In this document: piece by piece, positions 27,890 to 37,479 of the stretch
Numbering within the stretch: position 1 is the first letter of the stretch
Layout: each line of letters starts with the position of its first letter
NCBI RefSeq assembly: GCF_030503895.2
Contig: NZ_CP129970.2
Span: forward strand, 186,001-250,000
Origin: Marivirga arenosa
Lineage (GTDB): Bacteria; Bacteroidota; Bacteroidia; Cytophagales; Cyclobacteriaceae
DNA length: 64,000 nucleotides
Direction of reading: 5' to 3'
Notes under the pieces: model-generated
What the model was told of the DNA's origin: nothing
The model's input: only the letters and a program-made list of their open reading frames with translations
The model's database searches: none
Translations under genes and position numbers: made by a program

Positions 27890-28168
27890 ATGAAGAAAAT
27901 TAAGGATCTAAAACCTGAAGAAATAGACCGAATAGTAGAAATGGGTTGGGAAGACAGAACCACTTTTGATGCGATATACAATCAATTTGGCATTTCTGAA
28001 AAGCAAACCATCAAAATAATGCGCAAAGAAATGAAGCCTTCAAGCTTTAGAATGTGGAGAAAAAGAGTTCAAGGTCGCAAAACAAAACATGAAGCTTTAA
28101 GAAAAGATGAGGTAAAAAGGTTTAAATCAACCCGTCAAAGAAATATCAGTTTAAATAAATATAAGTAA
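27890..28168 (+). CDS. TIGR03643 family small basic protein
   Basis: A 92-aa basic protein with the segments EEIDRIVEMGWEDRTTFDAI and IMRKEMKPSSFRMWRKRVQG, which define TIGR03643. The ATG at 27890 is preferred to a TTG 6 bases upstream. The N-terminal half looks like a helix-turn-helix (DAIYNQFGISEKQTIKIMR), and the C terminus is strongly basic, so nucleic-acid binding is plausible. Its function is unknown. Its stop is one base from that of the convergent miaE. Confidence 0.75.
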   Translation: MKKIKDLKPEEIDRIVEMGWEDRTTFDAIYNQFGISEKQTIKIMRKEMKPSSFRMWRKRVQGRKTKHEALRKDEVKRFKSTRQRNISLNKYK

Positions 28169-28169
28169 G

Positions 28170-28769
28170 CTAGTGTAATCTATCTTCTCTTATTTCTAAA
28201 TTTTTCATGATTTCAGCCTCTGCTTCCAAAAGTTCTTCCCATCTTGCTCTAACCTGTTCTTTTGGTTGATACAATTCAGCAAGCTTAATAAAGTTCTTAT
28301 AATGACTCGCTTCAGAAACCATTAATTCATAATAGAATTTCTTTAGCTCTTCATCCTGAATGTGGAGATGCAATTGTTTGAATCGCTCACAGCTTCTGGC
28401 TTCAATTAAAGCATTGATTAAAAGCTTTTCACTCAATTGGAAAGATCTGCTACCTCCTTTCACCTCCAATTTCATTAATTCACTTACATACTCGTCTTTT
28501 CTTTGAAAACCCAATTTAAAACCTCTTTTATCAAGTTGCTCTAATACTCTTTCAAAATGAGACCATTCTTCAGCTACTACAGGAGTCATCACCTTTACCA
28601 TTTCTTCCATTTCTGGAAAGTTGGTGATTAAACTGATGCAAGAGGTGGCCGCTTTTTGCTCGCAATAGGCATGGTCAACTAAAATATCCTCAATATTTTT
28701 CTCAGCTATATTAACCCATCTTGGGTCAGTCGGTAATTCTAATCCTAATGTGAATTTCTCTTTTTCCAT
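28170..28769 (-). CDS. miaE: tRNA-(ms2io6A)-hydroxylase
   Basis: A ferritin-like diiron protein of 199 aa. Metal ligands are visible as ILVDHAYCEQKAA, AEEWSHFERVL, ARSCERFKQLH and VSEASHYKNF. MiaE hydroxylates the isopentenyl side chain of modified A37 in tRNA with oxygen. Six bases separate it from the porin gene upstream on the same strand. Confidence 0.9.
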   Translation of the reverse strand: MEKEKFTLGLELPTDPRWVNIAEKNIEDILVDHAYCEQKAATSCISLITNFPEMEEMVKVMTPVVAEEWSHFERVLEQLDKRGFKLGFQRKDEYVSELMKLEVKGGSRSFQLSEKLLINALIEARSCERFKQLHLHIQDEELKKFYYELMVSEASHYKNFIKLAELYQPKEQVRARWEELLEAEAEIMKNLEIREDRLH

Positions 28770-28775
28770 TATCCT

Positions 28776-30662
28776 TTAATCAAAGAAAGACCAAGTTACT
28801 CCTAAATCGACAACTCTTTCTTGCCCAGTATAATAAGGAGTAGTGAAGTATCCCCCAGCAATTAAATCTTGATTTATATGTCTGAATTTAACAAACAATT
28901 GAGCTGTGTTGATTTTCGCACTCACATAAAAGTCAAGTACTACATAACCTGGGACCTCGAAGTTATTTTGTAAGTAGAACTGCTGAGTAACAGGATCATA
29001 ATCATCAGCAAAATATGCTGATTTATAATGCGCTTCAATCCCCAATCTAGCCTCTAATTTCTTTTCAAAAACTTTGTGATAATACAAATCAGATGTTAAA
29101 AAATGCTCTGGAATTCTAAATAAATCGGCATCAGTACCTTCCTTTAATGTATATATGTAGTCAAGATCAAGATTCATGACACCATATTTTACTTTAGCTT
29201 CCAAACCAGGCTGCAAAAGTGTAGCTGAATTATTTGACTGCTGGGGCATTGCCAAAGTATCGAAATACATATGATTACTGATGAGTTGTAAATCCAGTTT
29301 AGGCTGAATCCTTAAATAATCCCTCCATTTTACATCTAATTTCCCACTGAGCTTTTGAACTTGTTCGCTTCTAAAATCATTTTGCCAATAGTCATGATTT
29401 CCAAAGTGCTGTTCATAAAAGAATGGGGAAGCAAATTGCATAGAAGTGGCACTTACCGAAAAGAAAGGGACTTTCAGAGAAGCCGCAATTTTATAATTAC
29501 CACTTAATTCATATTCTGCATTAGCGGTCAAGTTCCAATTTTCTCTTGGGGCAAATCGAGCATAACCTCCAGCATAATTTTCAACTGTAGGGTTAACCGT
29601 GTTTAAATATTTACCCGTAAACCTGATGTCTTTTCTCCTTGCATAGAAACGATAAAAAACATCTCCGATACTCCCTTTTAACCCAACCTCATTTTGGAAA
29701 TATACAAATCTTGTTTGATCAACAGTAGAGTCTGTTCTTATTAAAAACTGATCAAAATAATTTACATCTGTTTCAGCAGAAGGACTACTATTATTAAAGA
29801 TGTTCATTCTATTGGCTCGATCAAATTCATGATAAAACTGAAGCAATGAGTTTAGCTTATACTCTTGATAAAGGTGATACTGTTGTCTTAATTCGCCCCC
29901 CTCTGCATTTCTTAAATTGATGTCTTCATCATCATAATCAAATAATTGATTGTAAAGAATGGCTCCAGTACTATCTACTACAGCCGTAGTGTCTCTTATA
30001 CCACCTGTTTCATTCACCTTATGGAAGGTTCTGCCGAAGTTAAATAATACATGATATTTACGATCTGGGGATCGATAATCGGTTTGAAAATCATAGGAAT
30101 GTGATAATACATTTAAATCTCCTCTGCTTTGCAATGGACCAATTTGCTTATCGATTGTCCATCTTCTAAAACTAAAACCCACATTCCAATTTTCATTTAC
30201 ATTTCTTGAAAAATCAATACCAATGAATGCTCTGTAATTACCACCCAGCACTGACCTTAACTGAGTATAAGGTGATTTGGTATCAAAATACTTAAATTCC
30301 TCTGGCGTTTTCATGTAAGTGTCATAAACACTGAAACCACTTCTTTTGCCAATAACATCTGGTAGTTCATAGAAAACAGGACGCATTGCAGTACCTACTG
30401 TCCCTAAATTTTGATAATAATAATCATTGATATTAACAGGATCCCAATTATGAGTATTGGTTAAACTTGTATCTATGATTTGATATTGCTGAATATTATT
30501 TTTGATGTTCTCTTCCGTTGTAAATAGAGTAGTTTCTGCTCCATAAACATTTTTAGTGGAATCATCCGTAACTTGAGCACGAACATAGGTTGCGCCTAAG
30601 CATAAAATCGATATTAGGAATAAGATTTTTCTCAAAACAGACGCAAAATTAAGTAAACTCAT
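28776..30662 (-). CDS. putative outer-membrane porin (Bacteroidota type)
   Basis: The signal peptide MSLLNFASVLRKILFLISI... ends at YVRAQ. The mature chain has many amphipathic beta strands, periplasmic turns and a C-terminal strand ending WSFFD, consistent with a large barrel of the Bacteroidota 'putative porin' family. The ATG at 30662 is chosen because it opens the signal peptide and lies just beyond the lpxK stop; an upstream ATG at 30773 would overlap lpxK by over 100 bases. At 628 aa it is normal for the family. Solute unknown. Confidence 0.75.
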   Translation of the reverse strand: MSLLNFASVLRKILFLISILCLGATYVRAQVTDDSTKNVYGAETTLFTTEENIKNNIQQYQIIDTSLTNTHNWDPVNINDYYYQNLGTVGTAMRPVFYELPDVIGKRSGFSVYDTYMKTPEEFKYFDTKSPYTQLRSVLGGNYRAFIGIDFSRNVNENWNVGFSFRRWTIDKQIGPLQSRGDLNVLSHSYDFQTDYRSPDRKYHVLFNFGRTFHKVNETGGIRDTTAVVDSTGAILYNQLFDYDDEDINLRNAEGGELRQQYHLYQEYKLNSLLQFYHEFDRANRMNIFNNSSPSAETDVNYFDQFLIRTDSTVDQTRFVYFQNEVGLKGSIGDVFYRFYARRKDIRFTGKYLNTVNPTVENYAGGYARFAPRENWNLTANAEYELSGNYKIAASLKVPFFSVSATSMQFASPFFYEQHFGNHDYWQNDFRSEQVQKLSGKLDVKWRDYLRIQPKLDLQLISNHMYFDTLAMPQQSNNSATLLQPGLEAKVKYGVMNLDLDYIYTLKEGTDADLFRIPEHFLTSDLYYHKVFEKKLEARLGIEAHYKSAYFADDYDPVTQQFYLQNNFEVPGYVVLDFYVSAKINTAQLFVKFRHINQDLIAGGYFTTPYYTGQERVVDLGVTWSFFD

Positions 30663-30669
30663 GGATTTT

Positions 30670-31689
30670 TTAAGTTCTTCTAATAGAATCTTCAAGTAAT
30701 TGCTGAAAAGATTTCTCATCTTCCAAAAACTGTACCACGATAGGGAGATAAAAAAGCATGGATTTGATTTCATTGGTAATTCCTTTGTGACTAATTAATC
30801 TTACCCAATCTTTTTCAGTTGTGAGAATATCAGCATTTTGATTCTTTGCTGATTCATAAATCTTTTGAATATCATTTTTAGAAAAATTATGGTGATCTGG
30901 AAAATCAAAATGTGTCATTATTTTGTATCCGGATTCTATTAAATGACTTTTAAATTTTCCAGAATGTGCAATTCCTGTAACTAGAATTATTTTTTCATCT
31001 ACTTTTCGTTTATCAAAAGTATGCTTTACTTCTTGATAATCTACTTTTGTGAAAAACACCTTTTTATCAGTGTAACTCAATATTCTATTCTTGATTTCAG
31101 TTTTTTTATCATCAGTTAAATTATCAGGGCATTTAGTTATAATGATTGCATCTGCTCTTCTAACACCTCGCCTCGACTCTCTAAGAGTGCCAGAAGGCAC
31201 GACAAAATCATCATAAAATGGATTATTATAATCGGAAAGTAAAATTGAAAACTTAGGCTTTACGCTTCTATGTTGAAAGCCATCATCCATGATAATTGTC
31301 TCAACCTCAGAATTTTCAAGAATTATACTAGGAATTGCCAATACTCTATCCTCTCCAACCGATACCCTAATATCCTTTTTAAACTTCTCATAAATTTGAA
31401 ACGGCTCATCTCCTAATGATGAAGCAGAATCTTCATCAGTTGCCAATCTGAATCCTTTGGTCTTTCTTCCATAGCCCCGTGATAAGGTGGCCACCTTGTT
31501 TGACTTTCCAGTGGAAATAAAATATCGTATCAGATATTCAACAAAGGGGGTTTTTCCAGTACCACCCATGGATAAGTTTCCAACTCCAATTACATTAGGT
31601 TCAAAATTAAAAACAGCTTTGTACTCAATGTCGTATAAATGGTTTCGGAATTGCATAATCCATTTATACAAAATACTAAAAGGAGCCAT
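30670..31689 (-). CDS. lpxK: tetraacyldisaccharide 4'-kinase
   Basis: An inner-membrane lipid A kinase. The N-terminal membrane helix (MAPFSILYKWIMQFRNHLYD) is followed by the Walker A loop GNLSMGGTGKTP and the catalytic DDGFQHRSV segment. LpxK adds the 4'-phosphate of lipid A. The ATG at 31689 starts the protein exactly where the family starts; a TTG at 31770 would run into a clear forward promoter. The 339-aa length is standard. The porin gene follows after 7 bases. Confidence 0.92.
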   Translation of the reverse strand: MAPFSILYKWIMQFRNHLYDIEYKAVFNFEPNVIGVGNLSMGGTGKTPFVEYLIRYFISTGKSNKVATLSRGYGRKTKGFRLATDEDSASSLGDEPFQIYEKFKKDIRVSVGEDRVLAIPSIILENSEVETIIMDDGFQHRSVKPKFSILLSDYNNPFYDDFVVPSGTLRESRRGVRRADAIIITKCPDNLTDDKKTEIKNRILSYTDKKVFFTKVDYQEVKHTFDKRKVDEKIILVTGIAHSGKFKSHLIESGYKIMTHFDFPDHHNFSKNDIQKIYESAKNQNADILTTEKDWVRLISHKGITNEIKSMLFYLPIVVQFLEDEKSFQQLLEDSIRRT

Positions 31690-31719
31690 TAATAATTGCC
31701 AATACTTATTTTTGAAGAC

Positions 31720-31749
31720 TTGCAAGGGCTGTAAAACTTTATAACTTTG
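31720..31749 (+). promoter_or_regulatory. complete Bacteroidota promoter for the Nif3-like gene
   Basis: TTG at 31720-31722 is followed by 19 bases and TAACTTTG at 31742-31749, a perfect -33/-7 pair. The transcript would start near 31755, about 18 bases before the ATG at 31773. Confidence 0.65.
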
Positions 31750-31772
31750 ACAGAATTGAAATAAAAACAAAT

Positions 31773-32870
31773 ATGAACAAAATAAAGGATATCGTCCAAC
31801 ATTTAGAAAGGATTGCGCCCCTCGCTTATCAAGAATCTTATGATAATGCAGGACTAATTGTGGGGGATGCTTCTAAGAATGTTAGCAATATCTTAATCAC
31901 CTTAGATGTGACTGAGGAAGTTATTGATGAAGCCATTTCAAAAAATTGCGAACTTATAGTAGCTCATCACCCAATAATATTTAAAGGCCTTAAAAAACTT
32001 ACCGGTGGTAATTATGTGGAACGTACTGTTATCAAAGCAATAAAGAATGATATTGCCATTTATGCTTCCCATACCAATTTAGATAATATTAAAAATGGTG
32101 TAAATGCTAAAATTGCTGAGAAATTAGGTTTGAAGAACTTAAAAATACTAAGCCCGAAGAAGGGGCAGCTAGCAAAATTAAGTGTATTTGTTCCTCAAGA
32201 AGAATCAGCAAACTTAAAGAAAGCCTTGCATAAGGCTGGAGCTGGTCAAATTGGAGAGTATGCTGATTGTGCATTTGAAAGCCAGGGAACGGGAAGTTTC
32301 TTACCTTCAGATAAGGCTAACCCTAGTATAGGTGAAAAAGGAAAATTAGAATCGGTTGAAGAAACTAAAATAGAAGTCATTTTTCCAATGCACATGAAAG
32401 GAAAGATATTAGGGGCAATGAAATTGGCCCACCCTTATGAAGAGGTGGCTTACTATTTACATCAATTAGAAAATACTTTTGATGATTTAGGCTCTGGAAT
32501 GATAGGTGAAATTGATTCACCTATGCCAGCTAAAGAGTTTTTTGACTATTTAAAAGAAAAAATGGATTTGGAAGTCATAAAACATACAGCCGAAATTAAC
32601 CGTAAAATTCAAAAAGTTGCACTTTGTGGAGGATCAGGTTCTTTTTTAATTTCACAAGCTAAAGCACTAAAAGCCGACATATACATTAGTTCAGATATTA
32701 AATATCATGAATTTTTTGATGCCGATGGAAGCCTTATTATAGCGGACATAGGGCATTATGAGAGCGAACGTTTTACAAATGAGATATTTTATGCAATATT
32801 GAAAGAAAATTTTGCTAATATTGCACTCCATTTAGGACAGACTGTCACGAATCCGATAAAATATTATTAA
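31773..32870 (+). CDS. Nif3-like dinuclear metal centre hexameric protein
   Basis: The two Nif3 halves are visible. The first has YDNAGLIVGD, ELIVAHHPIIFKG and YASHTNLDN; the second has GGSGSFLISQA, DIYISSDIKYHEFFD and ADIGHYESE, whose histidines and glutamate bind two metals. Between them (about residues 130-235) is the CutA/PII-like insert seen in the long 365-aa form. The family forms toroidal hexamers; GTP cyclohydrolase activity was once proposed but the role is unsettled. It is followed after 4 bases by a coiled-coil zinc-ribbon gene, a pairing often seen in bacteria. Confidence 0.9.
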   Translation: MNKIKDIVQHLERIAPLAYQESYDNAGLIVGDASKNVSNILITLDVTEEVIDEAISKNCELIVAHHPIIFKGLKKLTGGNYVERTVIKAIKNDIAIYASHTNLDNIKNGVNAKIAEKLGLKNLKILSPKKGQLAKLSVFVPQEESANLKKALHKAGAGQIGEYADCAFESQGTGSFLPSDKANPSIGEKGKLESVEETKIEVIFPMHMKGKILGAMKLAHPYEEVAYYLHQLENTFDDLGSGMIGEIDSPMPAKEFFDYLKEKMDLEVIKHTAEINRKIQKVALCGGSGSFLISQAKALKADIYISSDIKYHEFFDADGSLIIADIGHYESERFTNEIFYAILKENFANIALHLGQTVTNPIKYY

Positions 32871-32874
32871 CTGC

Positions 32875-33660
32875 ATGGAAAGTACTGTAGCACAAAAGCT
32901 TGACGCCTTGAAAAAATTACAAGGTATCGATTCAAAACTTGACGATATTAAAAAAGTGAGGGGAGCATTACCTGACGAGGTAGCTGATTTAGAAGATGAA
33001 ATTGCGGGTTATGAAACTCGTATCCAGAAATTTGACGATAATGTTCAAGCCATAAAAGATGAAATTGATGCTGCTAAACAAGGCATCAAAGAATCTGAAA
33101 AACTAATTGCTAAATATGGTGAGCAGCAAATGAACGTTAGAAATAACCGTGAATATGATGCTATTACTAAAGAAGTTGAATTACAGCAATTAGACATTCA
33201 GATTCACGAAAAAAAAATAAAAGAAGCGCAAGCTAAAATTGAGGAGAAAGAAAAAGGAATCGAAGAAACTAAGGCTTTACATGAGGATAGATTGAAAGAT
33301 CTTGACGCTAAACGTTCTGAATTAGAAAATATCGAATCTGAAACAGAAGAAGAGGTTGCTAAACTTGAAAAAGATAGAGAAAAAGCCCTTAAAAAATTAG
33401 AAGATCGTTTGGCTGCTTCTTATGAAAGATTAAGAGGAAATGTTAGAAACGGTTTAGCTGTTGTACCTGTAAAAAGAGGTGCATGTGGTGGATGTTTCAA
33501 TACAGTACCTCCTCAAAGACAAGCTGACATTCGAGATAGAAAGAAACTAATAGTATGTGAGCACTGTGGTAGAATCCTTACTGATGTTGAAGAGGAGATT
33601 GTGGAAGAGAAACCAAAAAAGAAACGTACTACCAGAAAAACTACTGCAAAGAAGAAATAA
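32875..33660 (+). CDS. coiled-coil protein with C4 zinc ribbon
   Basis: Residues 5-180 form a long antiparallel coiled-coil hairpin rich in Glu and Lys. A C4 zinc ribbon follows (CGGCFNTVPP ... CEHCGRIL, about residues 202-228), and the tail is highly basic (KKKRTTRKTTAKKK). This is the layout of the CT398/zinc-ribbon family, proposed to bind nucleic acid or flagellar/sigma-54-linked partners in other phyla. It is co-transcribed with the Nif3-like gene and ends at a strong terminator. Confidence 0.82.
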   Translation: MESTVAQKLDALKKLQGIDSKLDDIKKVRGALPDEVADLEDEIAGYETRIQKFDDNVQAIKDEIDAAKQGIKESEKLIAKYGEQQMNVRNNREYDAITKEVELQQLDIQIHEKKIKEAQAKIEEKEKGIEETKALHEDRLKDLDAKRSELENIESETEEEVAKLEKDREKALKKLEDRLAASYERLRGNVRNGLAVVPVKRGACGGCFNTVPPQRQADIRDRKKLIVCEHCGRILTDVEEEIVEEKPKKKRTTRKTTAKKK

Positions 33661-33682
33661 GCTTAAGAATATTTTTACTAAG

Positions 33683-33716
33683 AAAGCCTTTCAGACATCT
33701 GAAAGGCTTTTTTGTT
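33683..33716 (+). terminator. intrinsic terminator
   Basis: The perfect 13-bp stem AAAGCCTTTCAGA / TCTGAAAGGCTTT (33683-33695 with 33698-33710; the outer pairs of the tight loop probably open) is followed by a T-run. Confidence 0.85.
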
Positions 33717-33728
33717 AGATGGTAATAA

Positions 33729-34574
33729 CTAATTCTTCTTTCTAAATATTCTTTGCCTTAGATCATAGTATTCAAATTTATCTTCATCAAGATAACTCAA
33801 CATACTATCTAAGAAACCGATAATGAAAAAACCTCCAGGTTTTAAGGCATTGTAAATCTTTTCAATCACTTTTTCCTTAGCTGGCCCATCAAAATAAATC
33901 AAAACATTTCTGCAAAAAATAATATCATATTGATGAACTCCATAATCTTCCATTATTAAATTTGAGTTCTTAAACTTTACATTTTGAAGATATTTCTCTC
34001 TAAAGACAATTTCATCTTTATCTTCATCAAAATAGTCATGAATGTTAATGGATGAATCAAATTCCTTTAAATTGCGATCGTACTCAGGTAATTTTGCTTT
34101 AAGTATACTTCCACTTTCCGCTTGCGCTAAAGATCTTGATGATATATCCGTTGCAGTACTTTTTACTTTGTCAAGAAAGTTTAGCTGATCCCAAACTATT
34201 GCAGTTGTATAAATCTCTTCTCCTGACGAACAACCAGCATGCCATACGTTAATCCTGTATTGGTCTTTGAACTGACTTTTACATAATGATTTATATGTTT
34301 TCCAAAATTCTGGATCACGAAAGAGTGAAGTTAATCCAACCGAAACCTCATTAATGAATTCATGCACGAAATCCTTATCTTTTAGTGCTCTGCTCCATAA
34401 ATCAAAGCTTGATTTGAAATTAAACTTCCGGTAAATCCTCTGTAATCTTCTTTTGAATGATTTAGGTTCATAGTTGAAAAAATCAATTCCATAGCGCTTC
34501 ATAATGGCGTCCTGAATGGAGCGCATTTCTTCATCAGTGATTTCTACTGCCGTTGTAATGGGTTCAGTTGACAT
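33729..34574 (-). CDS. cheR: chemotaxis protein methyltransferase
   Basis: The N-terminal CheR_N helical domain (about residues 10-70) is followed by a SAM methyltransferase domain with motif I HAGCSSGEEIYT and DIIFCRNVLIYFD. CheR methylates receptor glutamates for adaptation. It is the last gene of a leftward chemotaxis operon, its start overlapping the PAS/GAF gene by 11 bases. The length of 281 aa is normal. Confidence 0.93.
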   Translation of the reverse strand: MSTEPITTAVEITDEEMRSIQDAIMKRYGIDFFNYEPKSFKRRLQRIYRKFNFKSSFDLWSRALKDKDFVHEFINEVSVGLTSLFRDPEFWKTYKSLCKSQFKDQYRINVWHAGCSSGEEIYTTAIVWDQLNFLDKVKSTATDISSRSLAQAESGSILKAKLPEYDRNLKEFDSSINIHDYFDEDKDEIVFREKYLQNVKFKNSNLIMEDYGVHQYDIIFCRNVLIYFDGPAKEKVIEKIYNALKPGGFFIIGFLDSMLSYLDEDKFEYYDLRQRIFRKKN

Positions 34575-37479
34575 TTTTCAATTGCACTTTATGATCTACC
34601 ATTCCTGTGAAAAGAATGATTATCTTATCTAATTCTAAATCAAGATTTTGAACACCTGCTAGGCTCACTTTTGAGCCTACCCAATCACCCTCTTTTGTTT
34701 TAAATTCTAAATAGGTTTCAACTTTCTTTCCATTTTCTAAATCAGTTAATACTGTTTTAGCGGTGATGCCTTTTTCAAAATTAAAATTCTCCTTAAAATT
34801 TACTGATTTCAAATTCATTCTACTATAACCTGAGGCTTCAAAAAATAAAGGATTCGCATTCTTTAAGCTGAAATCAGTATTAACCTCAAGAATTGGAATT
34901 ACTCCTTTCATAGCAGAAACTGACCCATTCAATTCGTTTAATTTCTGCTTAGATTTAGTTGTAAACTGGGCCAATAGAAGCACTTTTTCCAGATTATTGG
35001 AATTATTATAAATTGGATTTATTGTACCTGAAAGCCATACCTCATGCCCTTGGCTATCAACCTGTTTGAACTCTCCAGAGAAGAACTTGCCATTTTGAAG
35101 GCTTTCCCACATCATTTGATATTGAGGCTTAAATCGATCTTTCTCAGGAAGTAAATCAAAATATGACTTACCTTTAATATCCTCAAATTTGAAACCAGTT
35201 ATACTCAAGTAAATATCATTAGCCCTAACAATTTTACCCTTTTCATTAAATTCTAATGAGCCAATAGTTTTATCTATAGCTTCCATATGATTCAGCAATT
35301 CAACTTGCTGTCTTTCGTTATCTTTGGCTAGTTTCTTCTCCTGTGTAATATCAGTAGCAAATTTAACTATCTTGATCGCCTTACCATTGATGTCAAATAT
35401 TGGATTGAATACACCTTTTAGGATCACCTTTTCTCCAGATTTAGTATATCTCTTAAATTCTCCAGTTACAAATTCTCCTTTTGCAAGCTTCTCCCATAAA
35501 TTCTTATAATTTGTAGATTCTGATGTAGATTTATCTACCATGATTTCATGGTGCTTTCCGATTAATTCATGTCTATCATACCCAATAATATCAAGATAAT
35601 TTTGATTCACTTCAAGTATAATACCATTGGTATCAAACTCCATAACCGCGTTTGATCTTCCTATAGCCTCTAATTTATACTTTGCGTCTAATGCTGATTT
35701 TTTGGTATGTGTAATATCTGCTTGAATAGCAATATAGTTTTTCAATTCTGCATTTTCATCCTTAACAGGATTGATTGCCAATGAAACCCAATAACTATTT
35801 CCACTTTTATCATAATTCAAAATTTCCTCATAAATCGGCTTTTGTTCCTTTAACAATTGACTAATTTTTCTTTTGGTATCCTGATTAGTTTCAGGCCCTT
35901 GCAAGAAATGTCCTGGCTTTTTACCTTTTATTTCTTCTAAAGTATAGCCCGTCATTTTTTCAAAACCAGAGTTCACATACTCAATGTAGCCTTCTTTATC
36001 CGTTATGATTACCGAATTATCAGTATTATCAGCAACTAATGAAAGCCTTCTTTGCTCCTCCTCATTAGCTATTCTCTCAGTAATATCTTGAGCCAGCATT
36101 AATATCTTACTCAAGTTTCCGCTAAAATCTAAAACGGGGGAGTAAGAAGCCTCTATCCAAACTTTCTCTTTTTTAGAAGTTTTGGTTTCATATTCTACTA
36201 TATAATTATCACCGCTTCTCACTGCCTTCCAAATATCATTACATCGCTGCTGATCACGACAAATATTTTCATGCTTTTTATATTTCAAATCATCATCTGA
36301 CCATTTCAAGAAATCTTTAAACTTTTGATTCGCACTTTTAAAATTACCCTCTACATCAATTTCAGCTTTTAATAAGGTGTTATTTATAGCATTGAAAACT
36401 CCATCTAACTCAAGTTGATTTCTAGACATCTCTTCTTGAGTAGCCTCCATTTCCTCCATATTTTGACGCATTTCCTCTTCATTTGCCTGAAGTTCAGCTG
36501 ACATTTTTTGAGATTCCTCCAATAACTTTTGAGTATTCTCATTTACTTGAATGACAGATAAAGATGCTCCAATATTTTTAGCCAAATCTTGTAAAAACTT
36601 AATCTGGTAGTCTTCTAAAATTTTGAATGAAGCTATTTCCATTGCTCCTACCATTTTTTCATCATTCAGTAATGGAATGATGATGATATGGCGAGGTAAT
36701 GCATGCCCTAATCCAGAAGTGATTTTAACATATTTTTCTGGCACATCCGTTATATAAATAAGGTCTTTTTCTTGTAGACATTGCCCAACAAGTCCTTGTC
36801 CCTTGTATATTTTCTTTTTTGCTAATTTTCTTCTTTCATAAGCGTAACATCCAACCATTTCCAAGTATTCTTCCTCTTCCTCCTCTTGAACTAAAAAGAT
36901 CGCACCTTGATTAGCCTCTACATATTTTACCGTTTCACTTATGATTTGAAATCCGAAATCACGCATATTTTCATTGTAGGTCCGTAATAATTCGGAGAAT
37001 TTTGCTAAACCTTCAGCTTGCCACGTTCTGCGTTCTTCTTTAGTTCGATAGGTAGTCAATTCAGACTGTAGGTTAATAACAGCTTTTGTTAATTGGTTTT
37101 CTTCACTATCTACTAATTCAATTGACTTCCCATTTGCAATATCATTTATCCAATCTGTTGCCAATTTAATTTTTTGACGATTTGCTAGAATGTCTTTATA
37201 AAAATTCTGAGTCCATTTATTAGATGATTTGAACTCAAATTTAGAATCATCCACATCTAAGTTTGTACCTAAATCTGAAATCTGTTTTATGCCTTTTCTC
37301 TCTCTTATATAATTCATTACCATTACGATAAAGAAAAAGAAGGCTACGGCATAAATAGTAAGGTGATAGTATGGATTTATGGTTTTTACTATTAGAGTAA
37401 GAAAAATACTTGCTACAAAGGCAATTAACATTCCTCCAAATCCTAATAATAAATACCAATGGTTTCTGTCAATTCGCAT
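34564..37479 (-). CDS. membrane protein with GAF and multiple PAS domains, no output domain
   Basis: Two membrane helices (about residues 10-32 and 38-58) anchor a cytosolic chain of a GAF domain (about 165-310), a coiled coil (about 315-360, rich in EEEMRQNMEEMEA) and about five PAS domains (from 365 to the end), several with PAC tails such as NYIAIQADITHTKK. No histidine kinase, cyclase, methyl-accepting or regulator domain follows. The gene overlaps both cheR downstream and the CheC-like gene upstream by 11 bases, so it belongs to the chemotaxis operon. It could be a sensory scaffold acting on CheR or the CheA array (inference). Confidence 0.8.
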   Translation of the reverse strand: MRIDRNHWYLLLGFGGMLIAFVASIFLTLIVKTINPYYHLTIYAVAFFFFIVMVMNYIRERKGIKQISDLGTNLDVDDSKFEFKSSNKWTQNFYKDILANRQKIKLATDWINDIANGKSIELVDSEENQLTKAVINLQSELTTYRTKEERRTWQAEGLAKFSELLRTYNENMRDFGFQIISETVKYVEANQGAIFLVQEEEEEEYLEMVGCYAYERRKLAKKKIYKGQGLVGQCLQEKDLIYITDVPEKYVKITSGLGHALPRHIIIIPLLNDEKMVGAMEIASFKILEDYQIKFLQDLAKNIGASLSVIQVNENTQKLLEESQKMSAELQANEEEMRQNMEEMEATQEEMSRNQLELDGVFNAINNTLLKAEIDVEGNFKSANQKFKDFLKWSDDDLKYKKHENICRDQQRCNDIWKAVRSGDNYIVEYETKTSKKEKVWIEASYSPVLDFSGNLSKILMLAQDITERIANEEEQRRLSLVADNTDNSVIITDKEGYIEYVNSGFEKMTGYTLEEIKGKKPGHFLQGPETNQDTKRKISQLLKEQKPIYEEILNYDKSGNSYWVSLAINPVKDENAELKNYIAIQADITHTKKSALDAKYKLEAIGRSNAVMEFDTNGIILEVNQNYLDIIGYDRHELIGKHHEIMVDKSTSESTNYKNLWEKLAKGEFVTGEFKRYTKSGEKVILKGVFNPIFDINGKAIKIVKFATDITQEKKLAKDNERQQVELLNHMEAIDKTIGSLEFNEKGKIVRANDIYLSITGFKFEDIKGKSYFDLLPEKDRFKPQYQMMWESLQNGKFFSGEFKQVDSQGHEVWLSGTINPIYNNSNNLEKVLLLAQFTTKSKQKLNELNGSVSAMKGVIPILEVNTDFSLKNANPLFFEASGYSRMNLKSVNFKENFNFEKGITAKTVLTDLENGKKVETYLEFKTKEGDWVGSKVSLAGVQNLDLELDKIIILFTGMVDHKVQLKNVN

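Noticed and set aside
30663-30773. A longer porin start at 30773 overlapping lpxK
   Set aside because: The extension lacks signal-peptide character and would overlap lpxK by about 100 bases; the ATG at 30662 opens a normal signal peptide.
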